The notes below the pieces were generated by a model, which was not told the DNA's origin, did no database searches, and was given only the letters and a program-made list of their open reading frames with translations. Below are positions 1 through 5,759 of a stretch of 6,475 bases of DNA, piece by piece (the first letter of the stretch is position 1; every line of letters begins with the position of its first letter). Made by a program: the position numbers and the translations under genes. The DNA comes from an uncultured Allomuricauda sp. (lineage in GTDB: Bacteria; Bacteroidota; Bacteroidia; Flavobacteriales; Flavobacteriaceae): positions 1 to 6,475 of the forward strand of contig CALDPL010000127.1 of the NCBI GenBank assembly GCA_937911965.1. The letters are read 5' to 3'.

Positions 1-158
1 TTCGGCCTCAGCGACCCGAAATTTTACCTGCACACAGAACACCAGCTGCCCTTCCCGATCATCGGTTCAGGGAATAACCTATTTCGCACCTCTGGACAGC
101 GGGTCCGGTGCGCCGCGCTGCGGCAGGTTACCCTCGAACCGATATTGGCGTTTCTCCG
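1..158. other. Unassigned GC-rich left edge, no identifiable gene
   Basis: This stretch precedes the DUF6580-like start and cannot be assigned. Plus-strand frame 1 is open from base 1 to the TAG at 199-201, and its first 28 or so codons (beginning FGLSDPKFYLHTEHQLPF) look plausible as the tail or middle of a protein. The frame then runs into the next gene's start, so it would have to overlap it or be broken. On the minus strand a short GC3-rich run ends in a stop near 82-84 (tail PDPLSRGAK). Neither peptide is one I recognise. Base composition resembles 159-419 and not the AT-rich DNA that follows, so it may be foreign or from a chimeric join. Confidence 0.3.
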
Positions 159-266
159 ATGCTTAACCGACCGACACTCTTTGCGCTGGTCGCCTTAGCT
201 GTCGTCAGCCGGATGTTGCCCCATCCGCCGAACTTCGTGTTTCTGGGCGCGCTGGGGCTGTTCGCC
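159..266 (+). pseudogene. Truncated N-terminus of a DUF6580-like putative membrane transport protein
   Basis: The ATG at 159 opens about 36 residues that look like the start of a DUF6580-family (putative transport) membrane protein: a hydrophobic first helix (LFALVALAVVSRM), then the family-like signature LPHPPNF followed by FLGALGLFA. In this family the motif is normally followed by a Gly/aromatic turn and several more membrane helices. Here, after LFA, the frame turns into a hydrophilic acidic stretch (FDARPPGEQVEL) with no further helices, although it stays open to 470. That later part is better explained as the antisense of a minus-strand coding fragment. The gene is therefore broken at about 266-275, by rearrangement or by a chimeric join. 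I recognised the family from memory of the motif; the function of DUF6580 proteins is not established. Confidence 0.5.
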
Positions 267-269
267 TTC

Positions 270-419
270 GACGCCCGGCCACCGGGCGAGCAGGTCGAGC
301 TCGTCGTCGGCGATGCCGATGACGTCGAGGTCCTCGTTGCGCTCGGCGACCATCTGCTGCTTCTCGATGGCCTTGCGGACGCTGCCGGAAGTGAAATCGG
401 TTTCCTTGCCCGAGAGGGC
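270..419 (-). pseudogene. High-GC coding fragment of unknown protein, no start or stop of its own
   Basis: Read on the minus strand, this block gives about 50 codons of which nearly all end in C or G, the signature of real coding sequence from a GC-rich genome. The peptide runs ALSGKETDFTSGSVRKAI, then EKQQMVAERNEDLDVIGIAD and DELDLLARWPG: hydrophilic, acidic and probably helical. The first part resembles the N-terminus of some MATE exporters, but no membrane helix follows, so I do not assign a family. The fragment has no credible start: upstream (above 419) the frame passes into AT-rich sequence with different codon use. It ends against the antisense of the DUF6580-like fragment. Both edges look like joins. 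Function unknown. Confidence 0.4.
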
Positions 420-516
420 CAAACGGAAATATCGAAAAAACTTGATGAAAAAAATCCTATTGGGAAATGACATTGGAACGGAATTATGTATGGACAAAAG
501 GGGAAAATATCAATTG

Positions 517-540
517 GACCAAAGTTTTGGTCACATTTTT
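517..540 (+). terminator. Weak terminator-like hairpin plus T run
   Basis: GACCAA and TTGGTC form a perfect 6-base stem around an AGTT loop (517-532), followed by ACATTTTT. This is the shape of a small intrinsic terminator for plus-strand transcription. The stem is short and AT-rich, and no intact plus-strand gene lies upstream. A second small inverted repeat (TTGGC / GCCAA, 539-553) follows at once. The role is uncertain. Confidence 0.25.
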
Positions 541-659
541 GGCTCAAGGCCAAGGTAGATATCCAGGGTGTACATAATTCCTAAAACTTCATAAGGCTGC
601 AAAAATGCACTTTTTTTGGAAAAAAAACAGAAAAATAAAAAAATTAAGGGGTCGGGCCC

Positions 660-699
660 AAAAAAAAGAATAAAAGACCACGATCAGTGCCCTTGGGCA
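660..699 (-). terminator. Possible transcription end of the dehydrogenase gene
   Basis: Just downstream of the minus-strand stop at 708-710 lies a small dyad, TGCCC-AA-GGGCA (688-699; realistically a 4-base stem with a CAAG loop). About 20 bases further on come TTTTATTC and an eight-base T run (660-667). The hairpin is weak and not directly joined to the T run, so this is not a textbook terminator. It is simply the most likely place for this transcript to stop. Confidence 0.22.
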
Positions 700-707
700 G
701 GCCCGGT

Positions 708-1646
708 TCAGGCCACTCTATTGGCACTGTTCCCCTTAATGCCGTTTACCATATTGGCCACTGTGGTTTCCGCTCTTCTTTCCAAGGCTTCCCGGGTCTT
801 GAAGGCAATATGGGGGGTGATCGTCACCTGGGGCAATTTCGCCAGTCTGTTTTCCCGATCCATGGGTTCCTTCTCGAACACATCCAGTCCCGCCCCGGCA
901 ATGCTGCCGCTTTCCAAGGCCTCGATAAGGTCGGCTTCCCTGACGATGGCTCCTCTGGCGGTGTTCACCAAATATGCGGTCGGCTTCATGGCCAGGAATT
1001 CTTCCTTGCCGATGAACCCCCTGGTCTCTTCCGTCAGGGGAAGGTGGACCGAAACAATGTCCGGGGTGGCAAAAAATTCCCTTTTGTCCCGGATATAGGT
1101 TCCCCCCATTGCCTTGAATCCCTCATTTTCCGTCCTGGACCAACCTATGACATTGCATCCCAAAGCCTTGAATATTTTTGCCACGGCCTGACCCGTTCTC
1201 CCGGTGCCCAAAATCCCAACGGTCCTACCGTGAAGTTCAAGGCCCGGGGAGCTGTCCCATTGACCGGCACGGAGTCCTTGGTCCGCTGCGGGGATATCCC
1301 GCAGCAGGGAGATTGTAAGCCCTAAGACCAACTCCGCCACGGAATGGGTCGCATAGGATGGTACATTGTACACCTGGATGCCCCTTTCCCGACAAAGGTC
1401 GAGATCGACGCTGTCGTATCCGGTGAATGCCACCGTGACAATCCGGAGGGCGGGGTATTTATCCAGTATTCGGCGATCCACTTTTTTGGTGACCGTCACC
1501 AAGATCTCAACACGCTCCGGCATAAGGGAAGCTGAATCTTCCTCCCATAGGAGCTCGTGCTCCAAGCCTGAATTTTCAACAAGTCTTTCAAAATTCGATC
1601 TCGGCATCCCAAGATCTTCCAATATTAAAATTTGCTTTTTGGGCAT
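708..1646 (-). CDS. D-2-hydroxyacid dehydrogenase (D-isomer-specific, NAD(P)-dependent)
   Basis: A 312-residue cytoplasmic oxidoreductase of the D-isomer-specific 2-hydroxyacid dehydrogenase family, which interconverts 2-keto acids and D-2-hydroxyacids. The substrate cannot be told; glyoxylate/hydroxypyruvate, D-lactate and phosphoglycerate-type members all exist. An N-terminal catalytic-domain half (about 1-100) is followed by the Rossmann domain with GTGRTG at 147-152, the family block HLPLTEETRGFIG (201-213), NTARGAIV with catalytic Arg231, DVFEKEP with Glu260, and TPHIAF with His279. The Arg-to-Glu spacing of 29 matches D-lactate dehydrogenase. The residues after the second beta strand are W-S-R (169-171) instead of an acidic residue, which hints at NADP(H). 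The frame is open upstream to 1919, but the ATG at 1646 (MPKKQILILED) begins a normal fold and avoids overlap with ccsBA. It lies 68 bases downstream of ccsBA on the same strand, so it may share its transcript. Length is normal for the family. Confidence 0.9.
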   Translation of the reverse strand: MPKKQILILEDLGMPRSNFERLVENSGLEHELLWEEDSASLMPERVEILVTVTKKVDRRILDKYPALRIVTVAFTGYDSVDLDLCRERGIQVYNVPSYATHSVAELVLGLTISLLRDIPAADQGLRAGQWDSSPGLELHGRTVGILGTGRTGQAVAKIFKALGCNVIGWSRTENEGFKAMGGTYIRDKREFFATPDIVSVHLPLTEETRGFIGKEEFLAMKPTAYLVNTARGAIVREADLIEALESGSIAGAGLDVFEKEPMDRENRLAKLPQVTITPHIAFKTREALERRAETTVANMVNGIKGNSANRVA

Positions 1647-1664
1647 TGTCGGTTTCTTTATGCT

Positions 1665-1695
1665 GCTCCCCCCTGTGTTCTTTCCCCCAGGGAGC
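1665..1695 (-). repeat. Inverted repeat in the ccsBA-dehydrogenase gap
   Basis: GCTCCC (1665-1670) and GGGAGC (1690-1695) form perfect six-base arms around a 19-base C/T-rich centre (G/A-rich on the minus strand). It sits between the ccsBA stop and the dehydrogenase start. There is no T run after it on the minus strand, so it is not an intrinsic terminator. It could be an mRNA stem that separates the two messages or masks the upstream part of the dehydrogenase leader. The evidence is only the dyad itself. Confidence 0.25.
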
Positions 1696-1714
1696 CAAGG
1701 GACCAAAATATGGC

Positions 1715-4700
1715 CTATTTGATATAGTGGACCTTGTACCTCCAATAGCTCACCCCGCCCAGGGCAAAGACCGCCAGAACGGTATACCAGATAAAACTGG
1801 GCGTGATCACCTGTTCCCCACTGGCATAACTGTGGAGGCCCGCCAAATAGAAGTTGACCCCGAAATAGGTCATCATGATACTGGCGAAGGCCACGATGCT
1901 GATAAAGTTGAAGGTCCATCGGCCCCGAAGGCCGGGGACCAAACGCATGTGGAGGACAAAGGCATATACCATGATGGAAACCAGGGCCCAGGTCTCCTTG
2001 GGGTCCCAGCCCCAGTACCGGCCCCAGCTCTCATTGGCCCATTGGCCCCCGAGAAAGTTCCCGATCGTGAGCATCACCAGGCCAACGGTAAGACAAAGTT
2101 CATTGATGATGGTAAGCTCCTTGATGGTGAGATCCATTCGTTTCTTGTTCCTTTCCGTGGTCATGAGCATCAAAAGCAGGTTGACCACCCCGAGGATCAT
2201 GCCGACGGTCAGGGGTCCGTAACTGCCCACGATCACGGCCACGTGGATCATCAGCCAATAGCTGTCCAAAACCGGTTGCAGGGTGGATATGGCCGGATCC
2301 ACCCAACTTTGGTGGGCGATCCACAAAAGCAGGGAGGTCACAAAGGCCGCGGCCGCTAAGGTAAGCTCGCTCTTTCTTCCGTAGACGAGCCCCATGGCCA
2401 GCGTGGCCCAAGAGACATACAATATACTTTCATAGGCATCGCTCCAAGGGGCATGGCCCGAAATGTACCAACGCAGGATCAGGCCGGCGGTATGCCAGAT
2501 AAAGAACAGGATGATGGTCCCCTTCAGGGCATAGGCCATGATGTCCAAGATCTTGCGCTCCTTAAAGATCTTCAAGATCAGGATAAGGAAGAGCAGTCCG
2601 CCGATCAGGGCGTAATTTTTGTACAGCCTATTGAAAATGTCAAGCTTGTTGTAGATGATCTCGGTTTTCACTTTGTTGTCCGAGGGCATTACCTCCAAGC
2701 CGTGATTGTTCTGATTTTGTTTGAAGGCCTCGAGGAGCTTGTCGGGCTCCGAATAATCCCCGGAGGCAATGCTGGCCTGCAGGGTACCCAGATAATAGGG
2801 CATGGCGTTCCTGATGAAATTGGCATAGAGGCTGTCCTGTACCTCGTACTGCCCCCCACGGTATTCCACCGCTGAGATCCATTTGTTGTTGGAATCGTTG
2901 AGCAATGGGAATATTTTGACGATCTGTCCGCCCAGGGCCATGTTCAAAAGGCTCAAGCGTTCCCCCACCTTTTTGATGTCCTTTTCAAAATTGGACGGAT
3001 TGGTGGTCGATGTGGCCTTTTCCAAAAAGGGCCTGAGTTTATATGCTCCCTTTTCGTCAAAGAAATCTATGGCCTTCACGTACTTGGTCCCTTCCGGCAC
3101 CCCGATCAAATGGCGCAGGCTGTCGTTCTCCTTTTTGCCCAAGGCTATGAATTCCGCACTGTACCAGGCCCCGGGGTTCAACATCATGGACATGAACACC
3201 TGGTTGGCGGAAAGATCCTTGTACCGGTCCTTCCCACTCAATTTTCGAAGCAGTTCCGAGGCAAAGGTATTGATGGGTTTCATCCTTCCCCCCTCGTCCT
3301 GGACGATCAGGGCCCCAAATTTTTCGGCATGGGCCTTGGCGACCTTGGTAGCCTGGATCACCGAATCCACCTGGGCGGCGGTGGGGGCCATGGTATGGCC
3401 GTGGCCGTCATCCTGGGCGCGGGCAAATCCGGTGGTGAGCAAAAGGATCAGAACGGTCAGGGCCGCTTTTTTGGCCTTTACCTTCTTGAGCATCTTGCCG
3501 AGATCCTTGAACCGGGTCTGTCCAAAGAACATGATGCCGATCAGCCCGATATAGAGCAGGGCGTATCCGATATAGGTGATCCAGGTGCCCCAGAAGTCAT
3601 GGTTCACCGAAAGCACGGTCCCCTTTTCATCCGGGTGGAAACTGGATTGGAAAAACCGGTACCCCCGGTGGTCCAAAACGTGGTTCATATAGATGTCGTA
3701 ATCAAAGGGTCGCTCATCGTGCACCGTGATCTTGCTCATAAAGGAAGCATAGCCCATCTCGGTACCGGGATATTTTTCGGCGATGAAATCGTTCAGTTCG
3801 ATGGCAAAGGGCAATTCGTATACCTTGGAGCCATAGGCAAGGGAAAATTCAAGTCCCCCCACAGGGATCTTTTCCGAGAAATTGGAGGTTCCGGCCCCAC
3901 CCAACAATTGCACTTGTTCGGTCTCCCCATTGGCACTGATCGAGACCACCAGCGCATCCAGGGTGGATTGGTCGATTTCCTCCTCGGGCACCTTGACAAC
4001 GCCATAGCTTCCCCTGACCATGGGCTCCGGAATCACAAACTGCATCCCCGCCATGGTGTAGAGGGAACGCAATTGCAGGGGCTGCACACTGTCCGTGGTC
4101 ACTTCCCCTTGATCCTGGGTGGCCATCACCATATATTCCCCGGCAAAGGGGGTCTTTATGCGATAGCCTTCCTCTTGGTCATAAAGGATGTTGATGGCCC
4201 CTTCGGTCTCATTGTTCAGGGAGAACAGGACATTGTGGATGCTGGCCACGGTCCCGTGTTCCAGGTAGTGTTCGTGCCGTTCCCCTTCCCCGGACTCCAC
4301 AATCTGCAGGTACTGTAGTCCACTTTCATCGGGAATGAGCCCCCGCTTGGCGCCCCGTATGAAATCCACATACTCAATGGTAAAGGGCTGTCCGTTGAAA
4401 TCTGATTTCCAGGGCAAACTGCTGCGTCTCCCTTCAGGGGTGACCAAAATGTCATCTTCCATGACCTTGCGCCTGGTCTCCCCGTCGATGCTCCCGTCAA
4501 CAAAGGCGGTCAAGAAGGTCTTATCCGAAAAGAATTGGTTTTCGGTGGCCCCTTCACGAATGGGCATCATCCCCTCAAAACTGATGTATCGGGTGACAAA
4601 GGCCCCGAGTATGATCAAGGTCCAGGATAGGTGCAACAACAATACCGGCCATTTTTTCCATTGCAACAGCCTGTATTTGTACATATTCCCAATGAAATTG

Positions 4701-4879
4701 ATCACAAAAAAGAGCATGATGGCCTCGAACCAGGTCGCATTGTAGATGTATATCCTTGCCGTGGAGGTGCTGTAGATGCTTTCCACGAAAGTACCAATGC
4801 CCAGGGCAGCTGCAAATACCAGGAAAAGAATGGCCATCAGCCGTGTCGAAAAAAGCGTTTTTTTAAGAAAATCGATCAT
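1715..4879 (-). CDS. ccsBA: Fused CcsB-CcsA (ResB-ResC) cytochrome c synthase, System II
   Basis: A 1054-residue inner-membrane protein that exports haem and attaches it to CXXCH apocytochromes in the periplasm. The CcsB/ResB half (1 to about 455) has three N-terminal membrane helices (about 12-32, 48-66, 78-97), a large periplasmic domain and a fourth helix (433-453). A hydrophobic segment (472-488) and a periplasmic linker domain (about 490-755) follow, including GGRMKPINTF (530-539). The CcsA/ResC half (756-1054) has about eight helices and the tryptophan-rich haem-handling WWD motif at 946-964 (QWANESWGRYWGWDPKETW). Likely haem-ligand histidines are His83 in helix 3, His977 in a membrane helix, and the periplasmic pair His879 and His1016 (GLHSY) flanking WWD. 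The start at 4879 (MIDFLKKTLF) puts the first helix near the N-terminus. The frame is open to 5005, but that extension overlaps the divergent gene and runs through the candidate promoter. Length is usual for the Bacteroidota fusion. Confidence 0.95.
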   Translation of the reverse strand: MIDFLKKTLFSTRLMAILFLVFAAALGIGTFVESIYSTSTARIYIYNATWFEAIMLFFVINFIGNMYKYRLLQWKKWPVLLLHLSWTLIILGAFVTRYISFEGMMPIREGATENQFFSDKTFLTAFVDGSIDGETRRKVMEDDILVTPEGRRSSLPWKSDFNGQPFTIEYVDFIRGAKRGLIPDESGLQYLQIVESGEGERHEHYLEHGTVASIHNVLFSLNNETEGAINILYDQEEGYRIKTPFAGEYMVMATQDQGEVTTDSVQPLQLRSLYTMAGMQFVIPEPMVRGSYGVVKVPEEEIDQSTLDALVVSISANGETEQVQLLGGAGTSNFSEKIPVGGLEFSLAYGSKVYELPFAIELNDFIAEKYPGTEMGYASFMSKITVHDERPFDYDIYMNHVLDHRGYRFFQSSFHPDEKGTVLSVNHDFWGTWITYIGYALLYIGLIGIMFFGQTRFKDLGKMLKKVKAKKAALTVLILLLTTGFARAQDDGHGHTMAPTAAQVDSVIQATKVAKAHAEKFGALIVQDEGGRMKPINTFASELLRKLSGKDRYKDLSANQVFMSMMLNPGAWYSAEFIALGKKENDSLRHLIGVPEGTKYVKAIDFFDEKGAYKLRPFLEKATSTTNPSNFEKDIKKVGERLSLLNMALGGQIVKIFPLLNDSNNKWISAVEYRGGQYEVQDSLYANFIRNAMPYYLGTLQASIASGDYSEPDKLLEAFKQNQNNHGLEVMPSDNKVKTEIIYNKLDIFNRLYKNYALIGGLLFLILILKIFKERKILDIMAYALKGTIILFFIWHTAGLILRWYISGHAPWSDAYESILYVSWATLAMGLVYGRKSELTLAAAAFVTSLLLWIAHQSWVDPAISTLQPVLDSYWLMIHVAVIVGSYGPLTVGMILGVVNLLLMLMTTERNKKRMDLTIKELTIINELCLTVGLVMLTIGNFLGGQWANESWGRYWGWDPKETWALVSIMVYAFVLHMRLVPGLRGRWTFNFISIVAFASIMMTYFGVNFYLAGLHSYASGEQVITPSFIWYTVLAVFALGGVSYWRYKVHYIK

Positions 4880-4904
4880 GGGGGTCAGGTCTGTATTCGG
4901 CAAG

Positions 4905-4938
4905 CAAAAATAAGCCCTTTTTACAAGCATACCATAAA
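4905..4938 (-). promoter_or_regulatory. Candidate Bacteroidota-type promoter for ccsBA
   Basis: On the minus strand, TATTTTTG (4905-4912) is an exact match to the -7 element TAnnTTTG. It is preceded, 22 bases upstream, by TTTA (4935-4938), a three-out-of-four match to the -33 element TTTG; 22 is within the accepted spacing range. Transcription would begin about 20 bases before the ATG at 4879. This supports 4879 as the ccsBA start over the in-frame codon at 5005, which lies upstream of the promoter. AT-rich chance matches are possible. Confidence 0.45.
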
Positions 4939-4997
4939 TTAGCCCGGAATTGTCGATTCGACGAATGACTATCGGTGCCAATTTTGTAGTTTTGGGC

Positions 4998-5759
4998 ATG
5001 TGCAAACTCGTAATCCTGGGTACAGGAACCCTTTCATGGCACCTCTATAGGGCCTTTTCCCACGCCAAGGGCGTGGAATTGATACAACTGGTGGGCAGAA
5101 ACAAGGGGGCATTGGCGGAATTCCCCGGGGATGTTCCCAAAACGGATGATTTCAATGCCATTGCGGAAGCGGACATCTATCTCATCGCCGTCAAGGACGA
5201 TGCCATAGCCGAGGTTTCTAAGGCCCTCTCCGATAGAAAAGGACTGGTGGTCCACAGTTCGGGAACTGTGGATATGGAGGCCTTGGAAGCCCCCAATCGA
5301 GGCGTGTTCTACCCCCTACAGACCTTCAGCAGGGAACGGGAGGTGGAATTTGAAAAAATCCCCATCTGCATCGAGGCGGAGCGTGCCGAATCCATGGAAC
5401 TGTTGAGATCCATGGCCTCCGCCCTTACCAAAGAGGTGCACGAAATGGATTCCCGGAAAAGAAAAAAATTGCATCTTGCTGCCGTGATCGTAAACAATTT
5501 CACCAACTACCTTTATGGGATCGGATATGAAATCTGTGAGTCACAGGGCCTGTCCTTCGATCTGTTGAAGCCCTTGATCCTCGAAACCGCCCTTAAAGTA
5601 CAGCATATTACCCCGGAGCAGGCACAGACAGGCCCGGCCAGAAGGGGGGACGAAGGAACCATCTACCGGCATATACAAACCTTGCATGACCCAAGGATCA
5701 TTGGGCTCTACGGTCTATTGAGTTCAGCGATCAAAAACGAATATGAAGAAAAATTATAA
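4998..5759 (+). CDS. Rossmann-like / DUF2520 domain oxidoreductase-like protein
   Basis: A 253-residue cytoplasmic protein with an N-terminal Rossmann-like nucleotide-binding domain and a helical C-terminal DUF2520 domain, the architecture of the F420/NADP-oxidoreductase-like proteins next to KdsC-type genes in many Bacteroidota. The dinucleotide loop is VILGTGTLSWHL (5-16). Other family blocks are YLIAVKDDAI (61-70), VHSSGT (85-90), FYPLQTFS (104-111), the helix HLAAVIVNNFTNYLY (159-173), and QTGPARRGD (210-218). The substrate and reaction are unknown. The ATG at 4998 puts the glycine-rich loop at residue 8, as in relatives. In-frame ATG 4965 and TTG 4950 would add an unlikely leader. There is no clear Shine-Dalgarno. 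The gene is divergent from ccsBA, and its last 17 bases overlap the HAD gene, so the two are probably co-translated. Confidence 0.88.
   Translation: MCKLVILGTGTLSWHLYRAFSHAKGVELIQLVGRNKGALAEFPGDVPKTDDFNAIAEADIYLIAVKDDAIAEVSKALSDRKGLVVHSSGTVDMEALEAPNRGVFYPLQTFSREREVEFEKIPICIEAERAESMELLRSMASALTKEVHEMDSRKRKKLHLAAVIVNNFTNYLYGIGYEICESQGLSFDLLKPLILETALKVQHITPEQAQTGPARRGDEGTIYRHIQTLHDPRIIGLYGLLSSAIKNEYEEKL
5251..5272. repeat. Perfect 10-base inverted repeat inside the DUF2520 gene
   Basis: TCCACAGTTC and GAACTGTGGA are exact reverse complements separated by only GG. The dyad overlaps the codons for the conserved VHSSGT motif, so the amino acids fix part of the sequence; the codon choices complete the symmetry. 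As RNA it would fold into a strong stem with a CGGG loop. It could be chance, a protein-binding palindrome or an mRNA pause. Confidence 0.35.

Larger units (their letters stand above)
420..707. other. AT-rich intergenic region with long A tracts
   Basis: About 290 bases without a convincing gene. Composition drops abruptly from GC-rich to AT-rich near 419. Homopolymer A runs lie at about 606-675 (T runs on the minus strand), with short inverted repeats at 517-532 and 539-553. Short open frames cross the region, but their peptides are low-complexity or continue antisense frames from the left block. The right half is the 3' flank of the hydroxyacid dehydrogenase gene, which ends at 708. Confidence 0.5.

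Noticed and set aside
360..419. MATE exporter N-terminus on the minus strand
   Set aside because: SGKETDFTSGSVRKAI resembles that family, but the next 30 residues are hydrophilic and acidic instead of the first membrane helix.
313..558. An 81-codon plus-strand open frame across the GC-rich/AT-rich join
   Set aside because: Its first half is antisense to the GC3-biased fragment and its second half lies in AT-rich DNA with no motif. It has no coding signal of its own.
1647..1919. A longer N-terminus for the hydroxyacid dehydrogenase
   Set aside because: The extra 91 residues overlap the ccsBA 3' end in another frame and look like shadow sequence. The family fold begins at the ATG at 1646.
1646..2359. 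A 237-codon plus-strand open frame opposite the end of ccsBA
   Set aside because: It is opposite the WWD/CcsA region, with low-complexity charged peptide and no recognisable motif.
3110..4318. A 402-codon open frame on the plus strand opposite ccsBA
   Set aside because: It is antisense to an unambiguous membrane protein gene. The peptide is rich in His, Gly and Pro with no domain pattern, as expected from the shadow of GC-rich codons.
4987..4994. TAGTTTTG as a plus-strand -7 promoter element
   Set aside because: It matches TAnnTTTG but ends three bases before the start codon and has no -33 partner at the right spacing.
4950..4997. Upstream TTG 4950 or ATG 4965 as the DUF2520 start
   Set aside because: It would place 11-16 extra residues before the Rossmann strand. 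Relatives begin a few residues before the GxG loop, as with 4998.
4880..5005. A longer N-terminus for CcsBA starting at 5005
   Set aside because: It would overlap the divergent DUF2520 start and lie upstream of the promoter candidate. The first membrane helix follows naturally from the ATG at 4879.
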